A DNA stretch of 36,107 nucleotides from NCBI GenBank assembly GCA_026708185.1, contig JAPOVK010000060.1, positions 1 to 36,107 on the forward strand, read 5' to 3'. How positions within the stretch are numbered: the first letter of the stretch is position 1; the number at the start of each line of letters is the position of its first letter. Origin of the DNA: Gammaproteobacteria bacterium. Its GTDB lineage: Bacteria > Pseudomonadota > Gammaproteobacteria > Pseudomonadales > Azotimanducaceae. Position numbers and translations under genes: made by a program. Below the pieces are notes generated by a model. That model was given only the letters and a program-made list of their open reading frames with translations. It ran no database searches and had not been told where the DNA came from. Positions 11,264-20,248 of the stretch are shown here, in pieces.

Positions 11264-12550
11264 ATGCACCGGAAGGCCTCGAAGGACCTGTTCGACCGGG
11301 CGCTGAAAAGCACCCCCGGCGGCGTGAACTCACCGGTACGCGCGTTCCGCGGCGTGGGCGGCACGCCGGTTTTCTTCGCCCACGGCGACGGCGCCTGGCT
11401 CACCGACGAGGATGGCAATCGCTACGTCGACTTCGTCGGCTCGTGGGGACCCATGCTGCAGGGCCACGCCTTTCCGCCCGTGGTCGATGCGGTTCGGGAA
11501 CAGGCCATGGCGGGACTGGGATTCGGAGCGCCCAACCGCGCCGAGATCGCCATGGCCGAGGCCATCACCGAACGGTTTCCAGGCATCGAAAAGGTACGCA
11601 TGGTCAACTCGGGTACCGAAGCGACGATGTCCGCGATTCGCCTGGCCCGGGCCGCAACGAGCCGCGACAAGATCGTCAAGTTCCAAGGCTGCTACCACGG
11701 CCACGCCGACGCGTTGCTCGCCGCCGCCGGCTCCGGACTGCTGACCCTCGGACTTCCGGACTCGCCGGGCGTGCCGGCCGACACGGCCAAGCACACCCTG
11801 ACGGCTCCGTTCAACGACGTCGATGCCTTGCGCGAGATCTTCGACGGTGTTGGCCGCGACGTCGCCGCGGTGATCGTCGAACCGATCGCCGGAAACATGG
11901 GCTGCATACCCCCGGCACCAGGCTTCCTAGAGGCGCTTCGCCAGATCACCGCTGACGCGGGGAGCCTGCTCATCTTCGACGAGGTGATGACCGGTTTTCG
12001 CGTCCACCGGGGCGGCGCTCAAGGCGCCTACGGCATCGAACCGGATCTGACCACGCTCGGCAAGGTTATCGGAGGCGGCCTGCCCGTCGGCGCATTCGGC
12101 GGCAAGGCCGAGATCATGGACCGCGTCGCACCGGCCGGCGATGTCTACCAGGCGGGCACACTGTCGGGCAATCCGCTGGCCATGCGCGCCGGCCTCGCCC
12201 TCGTCGGGTCCCTTGACGATGCGTTCTACGGGACGCTGGTCGCAACCACGCGTCACCTCGCCGAGGCGATCAAGGCCTCGGCCGAACGACACGGCGTGCC
12301 TCTCGTAATCAACGCCGTGTGCGGCATGTTCAGCATGTTCTTCACCGACCAGGACGTGCGCAGCTTCACCGACGTGCAACGCGCCGATGCGCAGAAGTAC
12401 GGCCGCTTCTTCCACGCCTTGCTGGCACGTGGCGTGTACTTCGCACCCTCGGCATTCGAGGCGGCTTTCGTCTCGGGCGCACACGACGCAAATGCCGTCG
12501 ATCACACGCTCGCCATCGTTGACGAAGTCTTCCAAGACCTAGACTCGTGA
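11264..12550 (+). CDS. hemL: glutamate-1-semialdehyde 2,1-aminomutase
   Basis: This PLP enzyme converts glutamate-1-semialdehyde to 5-aminolevulinate in C5-pathway tetrapyrrole synthesis. The protein has 428 residues, the family length. It carries STPGGVNSPVRAF near the N-terminus, NSGTEATMSAIRLAR, the FDEVMTGFR block with the PLP aspartate, and the Schiff-base lysine K267 in TTLGKVIGGGLPVGAFGG. These residues separate it from ordinary class III aminotransferases. An AAGG sequence precedes the ATG at a suitable distance. The stop codon overlaps the GTG start of the next kinase gene (GTGA), so the two are translationally coupled. Confidence 0.97.
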   Translation: MHRKASKDLFDRALKSTPGGVNSPVRAFRGVGGTPVFFAHGDGAWLTDEDGNRYVDFVGSWGPMLQGHAFPPVVDAVREQAMAGLGFGAPNRAEIAMAEAITERFPGIEKVRMVNSGTEATMSAIRLARAATSRDKIVKFQGCYHGHADALLAAAGSGLLTLGLPDSPGVPADTAKHTLTAPFNDVDALREIFDGVGRDVAAVIVEPIAGNMGCIPPAPGFLEALRQITADAGSLLIFDEVMTGFRVHRGGAQGAYGIEPDLTTLGKVIGGGLPVGAFGGKAEIMDRVAPAGDVYQAGTLSGNPLAMRAGLALVGSLDDAFYGTLVATTRHLAEAIKASAERHGVPLVINAVCGMFSMFFTDQDVRSFTDVQRADAQKYGRFFHALLARGVYFAPSAFEAAFVSGAHDANAVDHTLAIVDEVFQDLDS

Positions 12551-13539
12551 CCTATGACATCTACGGCATCGGCAACGCGCTCGTCGACGCCGAGTACCCG
12601 GTAGACGAGACGTTCCTGCGCGATCGCGGCATCGCCAAGGGCCACATGACGCTGGTCTCGGAGGAGGAGATCGAGGCGATCGCGACCGGGCTTCTTGGAC
12701 GTGAGTCCCACCGCATGTCGGGAGGGTCGGCAGCCAATACCGTCTACGCTGTGCAGGGCTTCGGCGGTCGTGGCTTCTATTCCGGCCGCGTGGGCAACGA
12801 CGAGACCGGCAGACACTTCCTCGACGACCTGCGGGCTGCCGGAATCGACACGGGGGCGCATCGGCCAAGCGGTGGCAAGTCGGGCCGTTGCCTGACGCTC
12901 GTCACCGCGGACGCCGAACGCTCGATGACGACGTACCTCGGTGTGTCGGCAAGCTTGTCGCCGGACGACGTGAACGAAACGGCACTCGCCGCGTCGCGCT
13001 ACCTCTACGTCGAGGGCTACCTGGCCTCGACCGAGCCCGGTTGCGCGGCCGCCGTTTTCGCCCGCGAGGTCGCAGAATCGGAAGGTGTGAAGACCAGCCT
13101 GTCACTCTCCGATCCTTCCATGGTCGAGGGCTTCCGAGACGCGCTCGAGGACATGCTCGGCAACGGGGTCACGCAGCTGTTTTGCAACGAAGAGGAGGCG
13201 CTGGCTTGGACCGGCACGGACCGTTTGGACATCGCCGCTACCGAACTTGGCGACGTCGCACCGTTCGTGAACATCACCCTCGGCGCACGCGGCAGTCTCG
13301 CGTCGAGTCCTCGGGGACGCGAACTCACCCCGGGCCGAGACGCCGACGCGGTCGACACCACCGGCGCCGGCGACATATACGCCGGTGCCATTCTGTATGC
13401 GCGCAACGCTGGCGCCGGCCCGGCGGAGGCTGCCCGGTTCGCGAACTTCGCGGCCGCCCACCTGGTGTCGGTCCACGGCGCACGGCTGCCCAATCTCCCC
13501 GCATACGCAGCTCTGAAGAAGCTCTTCACCCGCCCCTGA
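12547..13539 (+). CDS. PfkB-family carbohydrate/nucleoside kinase (adenosine kinase-like)
   Basis: This 330-residue ribokinase-fold protein transfers phosphate from ATP to a sugar or nucleoside. The N-terminal signature MSGGSAANTVYAVQGFGG and the C-terminal DTTGAGDIYAGA with catalytic base D276 are intact. The start YDIYGIGNALVD resembles bacterial adenosine kinase-like members. It overlaps hemL by 4 bp (GTG inside GTGA), which suggests coupled translation, but no functional link to tetrapyrrole synthesis is obvious. It converges with the CoA-transferase gene with 16 bp between stops. The substrate is not certain; adenosine, inosine or a sugar are possible. Confidence 0.85.
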   Translation: MTYDIYGIGNALVDAEYPVDETFLRDRGIAKGHMTLVSEEEIEAIATGLLGRESHRMSGGSAANTVYAVQGFGGRGFYSGRVGNDETGRHFLDDLRAAGIDTGAHRPSGGKSGRCLTLVTADAERSMTTYLGVSASLSPDDVNETALAASRYLYVEGYLASTEPGCAAAVFAREVAESEGVKTSLSLSDPSMVEGFRDALEDMLGNGVTQLFCNEEEALAWTGTDRLDIAATELGDVAPFVNITLGARGSLASSPRGRELTPGRDADAVDTTGAGDIYAGAILYARNAGAGPAEAARFANFAAAHLVSVHGARLPNLPAYAALKKLFTRP

Positions 13540-13555
13540 AGCCCGAACCGAACGG

Positions 13556-15904
13556 TCAGTTACCGACCACCTTGCCGGCCGTTAGGCGATCCACCTCGGA
13601 CGTTGCCATGCCGAGGAGTTCGTAGAGGACCGTCTCCGTATGCTCACCGAGCAGCGGTGGGCGACGGGTTGCCGGACGACCGGCACCACGACGCAATATG
13701 GGCAACGCCGTGTAGGCACGGGTTCCCGACGTCGGGTGTGCGACCACGGGAAAGAAGCTGGTTTCGGTTGAAGCCATATCGTCCGCCGTCACGACCCGGG
13801 ATACGGGAACGCCGGCAGCCCGCAAGTCGCGCTCGACGTCCCGGACAGCGCGCGTCGCCGTCCAACGGCCAAGATGATCGTCCAAGACGCGTGCGTTCGC
13901 CAGCCGGTCCCGGCTCTCCGCAAAGGCCGGGTCCACCGCCCAGTCTTCGCCGACCACCTCGCCAAGCGACCGCCAATGCGCATCGTCCTCGACCGCGATC
14001 GCCACCCACCGTTCATCATCACCTTCATCAAGGCAGCGGTAGCAGCCGTGCGGTGCGATGTCGTGACTCGCGTTGCCAAGCGGTGCCAGATCCTCCTCGG
14101 CGAAGAACTGGCCGAGGTGACGATCGGCTACTAGCCCGGCCGCCACCTCGAACTGTGCCGCATCGATCAGGCAACCCTCCGGTGGACCTTCGAGCCACGC
14201 GCCCAGAACGGCGACCAGGTTCTGCTTGCCGGCGATGTGATCCGGGTGATTCAAGGTCGTACCGACAGGGAACGGGTCGTCCGGGTGCGCCCACTGATGC
14301 GTCACGCCCGCGAAGGTCTGCAGGTTCGGGCCGAAGGTCTGGTAGCCGTCGTACGGACCGGTGCCGAGGCCTTGGCTGCGGAGGTAGACCAAGCCGGGAC
14401 GTAGGGCACACGCCGCGGCGAAGTCCAGCCCCCACCGCGCGGCCACCGGGCCGCGGTTGTTCTCCATCACGGTGTCGCAGCAGGCGGCCAAGCGATGGAG
14501 CACGCGCACGCCTTCCGCGTGGGACAAGTCGAGCGCGACGCTTCTGACGCCCAGGTTCAGTTGATTGAACGTCGGGCTGTTGTTCACGTCCATGGCGCCC
14601 GCTAGGCCGTTTCGCCGCAGGAAGTCCACGTGCACCAACGACTCGACCTTGAACACTTCGGCACCCAGCAGCGCGAGCAACGACGCCGCCTCCGGGACGA
14701 CCGCGCCGACCCCGAGTTCGAGGATGCGTCGACCGCGCAAGGGACGGTCCACATCGAAGCTCGAATCCGATCCCACTGCGGAGCGATTTGCCGTCGCCGT
14801 CGCGAGCGCGCGCGCTTCGGCGCCGTGCTCATCGATCGCCGGCGCGGGGCTCACCGCGACGTTCAACGGGGCCGGCTCCAAGAGGACCGGCGGTCGCAAG
14901 AGTTCCATTGCGCCGAACTCCGGGTCATCGACGGCGACGAACACCGAGCGGGCTCGGACGTGGTCGTCGTTGCGAAAATCGCGCAGGCTGTAGACCGGCG
15001 AAATCGTCAGTCCCCGCCGCTGCCCTTCCTTGAAGAGCTCGAGAACCGTCCGCTCGCGAATCAACTCCGCGCAGAAGAGCTTCAGCGCGTCCGCGTTCTC
15101 CGCGCGGAAGCGGCGGTCGCTCCACGCGCCCGTGACCAGTTCCTCGGGTCGACCCAAGAGGTCCACCAAGGCCTCCCACTGCTTCGGCGTTGCGGCCAGG
15201 ACGCGAACGTAGCCATCCTTCGCCTCGTAGATCGGAAAGCCGTCCGGACCCAACCGAGCGGTCAGTGTTCCCTGGCCAGCGGCCTGCATGTTGTAGGAAT
15301 GCAGCGGGCGCGACCACGGCGTCACCGCCGAAACGGCGGCCTCCGCGTAGGGAATCTCGTAGTGGACGATGTGGCCGTGGCGTCGGCACACAACCGCGAC
15401 GGCCGCCATCACCGCGGCATAGACGCCCGCGCCATCGAGTGCGAGCCACGACGGCGCATTGCAGGGCGGCTGGTGCGGCCAACCGCTCGATGCCAACCCA
15501 CCGCTCGCGGCAAAGCCGACGATCGACGACGTGCCGAGCCCCAAGGCGTCCGTGACGGTGACGGTGGGCGTGGCGGCCCGCAGGCGCAAGGCGTGGAACG
15601 GCGACGCGTCGGCATCAAGCACCACGTCGGCCCGGTCGCAGAGGTCGCGTAGCAGCCTGATCTGGGTCGGTTCGTCCGGATCGACCACGACGCTCTTCTT
15701 GTTGGTGTTGCGGGTCAGGAACGCCAAGCTGGACCGGGGCGAGGCAGCTCCGGGCACCGTTGGCCTGCGAAACCGGGTCGCCGCCCCGCCCGGCGGCTCG
15801 ACCAGCCAGACCTCGGCGCCGAGCCCGGCCCATATGGCGCCGGCATACTCCGTCAGGGGGTGCGCCATCTCGACGACGCGCAGGTTACGGAGCAGTCCTG
15901 GCAC
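13556..15904 (-). CDS. CoA-transferase family III (CaiB/BaiF), two tandem domains
   Basis: This protein of 782 residues holds two class III CoA-transferase domains in one chain, about 1-390 and 405-782. Each opens like a family member: LRNLRVVEMAHPLTEYAGA and RGRRILELGVGAVVPEAAS, followed by LGAEVWLVEPPGG and LGAEVFKVES. The family moves CoA between carboxylic acids and is normally one domain of about 400 residues acting as an interlocked dimer, so this fusion may supply both halves. I chose GTG at 15904, because the longer frame upstream overlaps the preceding gene and has no family similarity. It is the last gene of the four-gene cluster, 10 bp after the SelA-like gene. Donor and acceptor are unknown. 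Confidence 0.85.
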   Translation of the reverse strand: MPGLLRNLRVVEMAHPLTEYAGAIWAGLGAEVWLVEPPGGAATRFRRPTVPGAASPRSSLAFLTRNTNKKSVVVDPDEPTQIRLLRDLCDRADVVLDADASPFHALRLRAATPTVTVTDALGLGTSSIVGFAASGGLASSGWPHQPPCNAPSWLALDGAGVYAAVMAAVAVVCRRHGHIVHYEIPYAEAAVSAVTPWSRPLHSYNMQAAGQGTLTARLGPDGFPIYEAKDGYVRVLAATPKQWEALVDLLGRPEELVTGAWSDRRFRAENADALKLFCAELIRERTVLELFKEGQRRGLTISPVYSLRDFRNDDHVRARSVFVAVDDPEFGAMELLRPPVLLEPAPLNVAVSPAPAIDEHGAEARALATATANRSAVGSDSSFDVDRPLRGRRILELGVGAVVPEAASLLALLGAEVFKVESLVHVDFLRRNGLAGAMDVNNSPTFNQLNLGVRSVALDLSHAEGVRVLHRLAACCDTVMENNRGPVAARWGLDFAAACALRPGLVYLRSQGLGTGPYDGYQTFGPNLQTFAGVTHQWAHPDDPFPVGTTLNHPDHIAGKQNLVAVLGAWLEGPPEGCLIDAAQFEVAAGLVADRHLGQFFAEEDLAPLGNASHDIAPHGCYRCLDEGDDERWVAIAVEDDAHWRSLGEVVGEDWAVDPAFAESRDRLANARVLDDHLGRWTATRAVRDVERDLRAAGVPVSRVVTADDMASTETSFFPVVAHPTSGTRAYTALPILRRGAGRPATRRPPLLGEHTETVLYELLGMATSEVDRLTAGKVVGN

Positions 15905-15914
15905 CGACCCAAGC

Positions 15915-16982
15915 CTAGCTTGCCGACTGCGACGCAAAAAACGCGCGCACGCGACCAACCACGGTGGGCACCTGGTCGAGGCGCATTTCGCGTGGATCGA
16001 ACAGCACGTAACCCTCGCCGAGCTGATGGTTCCGGGTGCGGATGCTCGGCTGGCCGTCGCGCAGAAACGCCACGAAATCCCGCAACTGGGCAACAGGCAG
16101 ATCCAGGGCGACGCGTCGGATCTCCCGCCCGGCCCGATCCGGGACAATCCGCACGTCGGCCGTTTCGGCGAGGCCCGTATGCAGCGCGTCCAACACGACC
16201 GAAACCGCTTGGGCGTCCGCCGGCTCGTCCAAGGCCGTCAACAGGCCCGCAATCTGCTCCTTGCCGACCTTCATCGGCCTGGCGATCCCGCGTTCCTGCA
16301 ATTCACAGGCCTCGATCATCGACGCCCGGCCAGCGATGAAGCCGCAGGTCGGGCCGCCGATCGCCTTGCCCCCCGAGTAGGTCACCAGGTCGGCCCCGGC
16401 GGCGATGTAGGTCCCGAGGTCGGCTTCCGCGGCAGCATCGACCAGCACGGGGATGCCGCGTCCCACCATGGCTTCGAGCGGCAACCGACCGTGCTGAACA
16501 CAATGGTGCGACTTGACGAACAGGATCGCGGCTGCGCGGTCCGACAGTGCCCTTGTCAGATCCGTTTCCGCGACCGCATCCAGCGAGCCGAATACCACCG
16601 GCAGACCCCCAGCCAAGCGGATCATCTGCGAAACCCGCGCACCGAAGTCGACATCGTGGCCGGCTTGCAGTAGGACTTCGTTGGGCCCTTCGACTTCGGG
16701 CAGGCGGCGAACCCGTCGCAGGTCCTTGCCGGTGAGGACGGCCGCAACGCTGATCGCGAGGCCGGCCGCGGCCCCGCTCGTGACGCACGCGGCCTCGGCG
16801 CCGGTGGCCGCCGCGATGCGCTTACCTGCGGCAAGTCGCAACGCCGCCAGGTCCACATGCGCCCTTGACGCCGCGGCCTGGGCCTGGGCGACGGCGGCAG
16901 ACTGCGCCGAGCCGCCGAGGGCCGTCAGCTTGCCGGCCGCGTTGATCACCGGCGCCACGCCGACCTGGCCGTAGGGATTCAA
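15915..16982 (-). CDS. SelA/DgaE-like PLP-dependent enzyme
   Basis: This 355-residue fold-type I PLP protein belongs to the group of selenocysteine synthase homologues that includes DgaE, the D-glucosaminate-6-phosphate ammonia-lyase. The N-terminus (VAPVINAAGKLTALGG) is typical of that group, VTSGAAAGLAIS lies in the cofactor site, and the PLP lysine is K206 in YSGGKAIGGPTCGF. At 355 residues it is shorter than true SelA, and no selenocysteine machinery is nearby. The start codon is TTG in TTGA, overlapping the amidohydrolase stop, so the two are translationally coupled. A beta-elimination or ammonia-lyase on a phosphorylated amino acid sugar is the likely reaction, by inference. Confidence 0.85.
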   Translation of the reverse strand: MNPYGQVGVAPVINAAGKLTALGGSAQSAAVAQAQAAASRAHVDLAALRLAAGKRIAAATGAEAACVTSGAAAGLAISVAAVLTGKDLRRVRRLPEVEGPNEVLLQAGHDVDFGARVSQMIRLAGGLPVVFGSLDAVAETDLTRALSDRAAAILFVKSHHCVQHGRLPLEAMVGRGIPVLVDAAAEADLGTYIAAGADLVTYSGGKAIGGPTCGFIAGRASMIEACELQERGIARPMKVGKEQIAGLLTALDEPADAQAVSVVLDALHTGLAETADVRIVPDRAGREIRRVALDLPVAQLRDFVAFLRDGQPSIRTRNHQLGEGYVLFDPREMRLDQVPTVVGRVRAFFASQSAS

Positions 16983-18109
16983 AGCGGCTGCATCCGCTCG
17001 TAGTACGCGTCGCCGAGAACCACGCCCCGGGTCTCGATCCGCGACGCCGCGCGCCGCCTGTCGCCGGTCGAGTCCTCGAGATCCATCGCCTCGTCAAGTT
17101 CGTCGAATACGGTCAGGCAGGCCCTTTGGCCTGGGCGGATCGTCCCGAAACCGTGTCGGTCCAGGCCGACCGCGATGGCGGGATTCCGGGTCACCGCGCG
17201 CACGACGTCCATTAGCGACATGCCGAGCGCGCGCAACTTGGTCATCGTCCGTGCCAGGGAAACGGCATAGCGGTCGACGTTGCCGCGGTGCAGATCGGAA
17301 CTGATCGTGTGCAAGGGCATGCCTTGCGCCAAGGCCGTCTCGCAGACGCGGAAGCAGAACGAAGACCGGCCGTGGCCCACGTCGACGACGACGCCGCGCT
17401 CGACCGCCTCCTTGAATGCCGGGATCACGGCGTCCGCAAAGCCCAATACGCCCCCGATTTTGCCGTGGTAGGTGTGCGTCACGATGTCGCCGGGGCGCAA
17501 CAGGTCGAGCACATCGTCGATCAGCGGCGGCGCGTTGCCGACGTGCAGCATCAGCGGTTTGCCGACAAGCTCGGCGGCCTTGCGCGCCAGTTTGACCGCC
17601 TCGAGACCGAAACTCCCGGTGTGCGAAGCCGATGCGAGAACCTTGACGCCCACCAACCAGTCGTGGCGCTCGAAGGCGCGCACCGTGCCGGGCAGGTCGC
17701 ACAGCTCCGGTCGCGATGCGTGGCCCCCACCCAGGTTGGGCAACCCCGGACTGCCGATGTTGATGAACGCGAACGTCGCCGTGGCCTGCGTCCGTCGCAC
17801 GAACCGCTCGAAGGCGTCGATCGTGGCCGCACCGGACGAGCCGGCATCGACGACGCACGCGACGCCCTGTTGAACCCCGATGCGGTCGGCCTCGAGCCTC
17901 GAGGTGTCGAACAACGGGTGGCTGAAGACGTGCGTATGCAGGTCGATGAACCCGGGCGCCACGCAGCAACCGCCGACGTCGATCACCTGGTCGGCCTCTC
18001 CGGCCAAGGCATCGACGACAATGCCGTCGTCGACGTGGACATCCGCACCAGAGACCGTTCCCGCCTCCACGTCGAACACCTGGCCTCCCGTGAGCGTGAG
18101 CGTAGTCAT
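16979..18109 (-). CDS. amidohydrolase/deacetylase-family metallohydrolase (COG3964-like)
   Basis: This is a 376-residue TIM-barrel metallohydrolase often misnamed dihydroorotase. Metal ligands are visible: HTH in PGFIDLHTHVF (H58, H60), the lysine in GVKVLASASHTG, histidines in LMLHVGN and THTYHGK, and the aspartate in ISSDLHRGN. Members of this group are reported to cleave acyl groups from small carboxylates rather than act in pyrimidine synthesis. It is commonly encoded beside a SelA/DgaE-like gene, as here. I chose the ATG at 18109 because GGTGAGG lies 8 nt upstream. An ATG at 18133 would overlap the kinase gene by 14 bp. Confidence 0.87.
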   Translation of the reverse strand: MTTLTLTGGQVFDVEAGTVSGADVHVDDGIVVDALAGEADQVIDVGGCCVAPGFIDLHTHVFSHPLFDTSRLEADRIGVQQGVACVVDAGSSGAATIDAFERFVRRTQATATFAFINIGSPGLPNLGGGHASRPELCDLPGTVRAFERHDWLVGVKVLASASHTGSFGLEAVKLARKAAELVGKPLMLHVGNAPPLIDDVLDLLRPGDIVTHTYHGKIGGVLGFADAVIPAFKEAVERGVVVDVGHGRSSFCFRVCETALAQGMPLHTISSDLHRGNVDRYAVSLARTMTKLRALGMSLMDVVRAVTRNPAIAVGLDRHGFGTIRPGQRACLTVFDELDEAMDLEDSTGDRRRAASRIETRGVVLGDAYYERMQPL

Positions 18110-18119
18110 GGCGTGTGCC

Positions 18120-19526
18120 TCACCGCAGTCCATCCAACGCGCGCATCGTATCTCTCACCACGTGCCAGCGCGCGTGCAAGTCCCGGTAGCTAGCCGCAGC
18201 CGCCGGTCCGGGCTCGACGCGCTTACCCCGTGGGACCATTGCCGCGGCTGCGGTCGCATAGTCCGCCTGCAGGCCAAGTGCGACGGCCAGGAAAATCGCT
18301 GCGCCACGACCTTCCACGGCTTCGTCCGACGCCTCCACGGCGTGGTCGAGAATGTCCGCGAGGATCTGGCGCCAAACCGGGCTGGCCGCGCCGCCGCCCG
18401 TGAGACGAATGCGGTTCGGCACGCCGCACCAAGTCGCCACCTGGTCGACGATGTCCGCCACCGCGAACCCGACGCCTTCGAAGAGAGCGCGAAACATCGC
18501 CCCACGGCCGTGGTCGAGCCGCAAGCCAGCGAACGCCGCCCGCGCATCGGCCCGTCGCTCCGGGGCCATCTGGCCGCCAAGGAAAGGCAGGAAGCTGACG
18601 CCGTCCGCGCCGGGCGGCACGGCCGCAGCTATCGATCCGGCCTCCCGATAGGCCTGTTCCCTGTCGGTCGCGCCCGCGGTGATGTCGACCAGCCAATCCA
18701 AGGCGCGTCCGCCGAGAACGGCGTTGCCACCAATGACGTGCCGATCGGGTGGCATCGCATAGAAGCGGTTTGCGCCCGCCGGCGCATTCGTGCTGATCGT
18801 ACGGGTCACCGCGTGGGTCCCCAAGGTAATCGCAAAGTCCCCGGGTTCAATGGCGCCAGCCCCGACGTTGGCGCATACGCCGTCATGCGCCCCGACGGCG
18901 ACCGGCGTACCTGCGGCGAGACCGGTTTCCCGCGCAGCCGCGTGGGTCAAGTGGCCACCCACTTGCCAGGGCAGCGCCGGTCGCGGCAGCAATTCGACGG
19001 GCAGATCCCAGTCGCGCACCAAGGCGACATCCCAGGCTGGCGCATCGGGTCCAGACGACCAATCCGTGTAATGCGCACCGGTGAGCCGGAACAGCAGGAA
19101 GTCCTTGCCGTACAAGGCGAGTCGACAGCGTCGCGCGCGATCACTTGCGTGTTCACGCAGCCAGACGTACTTCGCCACCAGCGCCGCGCCGTAGTTCGAC
19201 AACGGTCGCCCGGTCTCAGTCCGCCAAGCACGCAGCCTCGCCAACTGCTCGGCATGGGGATCGCCCGGCCATGCATCGGCCAACACGTTCCCAACGCGGT
19301 CCACGAACACACCCGCGCCGGCTCGCCCGGACAGTGAGATCCCGAGGACGTTCGCCGCGTCCAGGCGACGAAGCGCGTCGGCCGTGTCTCGCCACCAGTC
19401 GTCCGCGCGCTGCTCGCCGGCGGCGTGCCGCTTGACGACCTGGGCAAGCAACCGGCCGGTCGTCGAGAACGACGACACCTTGAGCCGAGTCGTGCCCAGA
19501 TCGATGCTGATCAAGTTCGCCGCCAC
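18120..19526 (-). CDS. FGGY-family carbohydrate kinase
   Basis: This 468-residue sugar kinase has two ribonuclease H-like domains. The ATP-site start ISIDLGTTRLKV, the catalytic aspartate in VGAHDGVCANVG, and the C-terminal adenosine motif RLTGGGAASPVWRQILAD are present. The family phosphorylates sugars, polyols and sugar acids; this one resembles xylulokinase/gluconokinase types, but I cannot fix the substrate. It begins with GTG 6 bp after the sfsA stop and ends 10 bp before the amidohydrolase, so it heads the catabolic set. Phosphorylation would be the first step if the set forms one pathway. Confidence 0.88.
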   Translation of the reverse strand: MAANLISIDLGTTRLKVSSFSTTGRLLAQVVKRHAAGEQRADDWWRDTADALRRLDAANVLGISLSGRAGAGVFVDRVGNVLADAWPGDPHAEQLARLRAWRTETGRPLSNYGAALVAKYVWLREHASDRARRCRLALYGKDFLLFRLTGAHYTDWSSGPDAPAWDVALVRDWDLPVELLPRPALPWQVGGHLTHAAARETGLAAGTPVAVGAHDGVCANVGAGAIEPGDFAITLGTHAVTRTISTNAPAGANRFYAMPPDRHVIGGNAVLGGRALDWLVDITAGATDREQAYREAGSIAAAVPPGADGVSFLPFLGGQMAPERRADARAAFAGLRLDHGRGAMFRALFEGVGFAVADIVDQVATWCGVPNRIRLTGGGAASPVWRQILADILDHAVEASDEAVEGRGAAIFLAVALGLQADYATAAAAMVPRGKRVEPGPAAAASYRDLHARWHVVRDTMRALDGLR

Positions 19527-19532
19527 GACCGC

Positions 19533-20231
19533 TCAGCGCAGGTTGACCGGCAGCATGTCCGTCGGGACGATGCCTCGGAGCGAGATGTCGCAGCGCAGCG
19601 CAAGGACCGTGACGCCAGCGGCGGCTGCACAGCGCAATGCATCGCCGTACGCTGGATCAATCTCGTCGGCCGGCCGCACGGCTTGAATCCCCGCGTGCAG
19701 GACGCAGAACACCAGCGCCGTCGACCAACCGGACCGCGCCAGGTCTGCGAGCGCCTCGGCGTGCCGGGTCGCACGCACGCTGACCGAGTCCGGGAACGCT
19801 CCGGAATCGGCGGCCTTCAAGGTCACCGACTTCACTTCGATGTAGGTCTCCCCGGCCAGCAGGTCGAAGCGTCCCCTGCCCGATACGCCCGGAATGGGCA
19901 CTTCCCGACGGATCGAAAGCCCCGCGCGAAACCCCGGCAGCAAGCCCCGGTCGAGCGCTTCCGCGACGACGCCGTTGGCCCGCGCCGTGTTGACTGCGAT
20001 TAGGTCCGCACCGGTGTCGCGCACCAGTTCCAGGGTGTGCGCGTATTTCCGGCGCGGGTTCGCTGACGTCGAGTACCAGACGGGACTGCCCGGTTCCGCG
20101 CAACCGAGCATGGCTCCGGTGTTCGCGCAATGCATGGTCAACGTCCCCTTGGCGGTCCGCACGTCGGCGAGAAAGCGCTTGTAGCGCCGGATCAGCGTTC
20201 CTGGACGGAGCCTTGGTTGGAATTCGACCAG
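19533..20231 (-). CDS. sfsA: DNA/RNA nuclease SfsA
   Basis: This is the sugar fermentation stimulation protein family, with a PD-(D/E)xK-like nuclease fold. Conserved blocks are TLIRRYKRFLADV, HCANTGAMLGC, STSANPRRKYAHT, RFDLLAGETYIEVKSVTL (nuclease motif) and AVRPADEIDPAYG. An ATG, GTG or TTG start at the family position is missing: the first ATG or GTG in the frame begins inside the conserved N-terminus. Translating upstream recovers LVEFQPRLRPGTLIRRYKRF, which aligns with the E. coli start MEF and gives 232 residues against 234. I therefore propose CTG at 20231, preceded by GAGGAG. It lies 17 bp after the aminotransferase stop and 6 bp before the FGGY kinase. Confidence 0.9.
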   Translation of the reverse strand: MVEFQPRLRPGTLIRRYKRFLADVRTAKGTLTMHCANTGAMLGCAEPGSPVWYSTSANPRRKYAHTLELVRDTGADLIAVNTARANGVVAEALDRGLLPGFRAGLSIRREVPIPGVSGRGRFDLLAGETYIEVKSVTLKAADSGAFPDSVSVRATRHAEALADLARSGWSTALVFCVLHAGIQAVRPADEIDPAYGDALRCAAAAGVTVLALRCDISLRGIVPTDMLPVNLR

Positions 20232-20248
20232 TCTCTCCTCGTCGCTCG

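Noticed and set aside
12547-13539. thiE/thiD partner of hemL
   Set aside because: The kinase has the ribokinase/adenosine kinase pattern, not the ThiD pattern, and no ThiE domain is present.
15905-16147. Longer N-terminus for the CoA-transferase
   Set aside because: It overlaps the SelA-like gene completely and shows no family similarity; GTG at 15904 matches the domain start.
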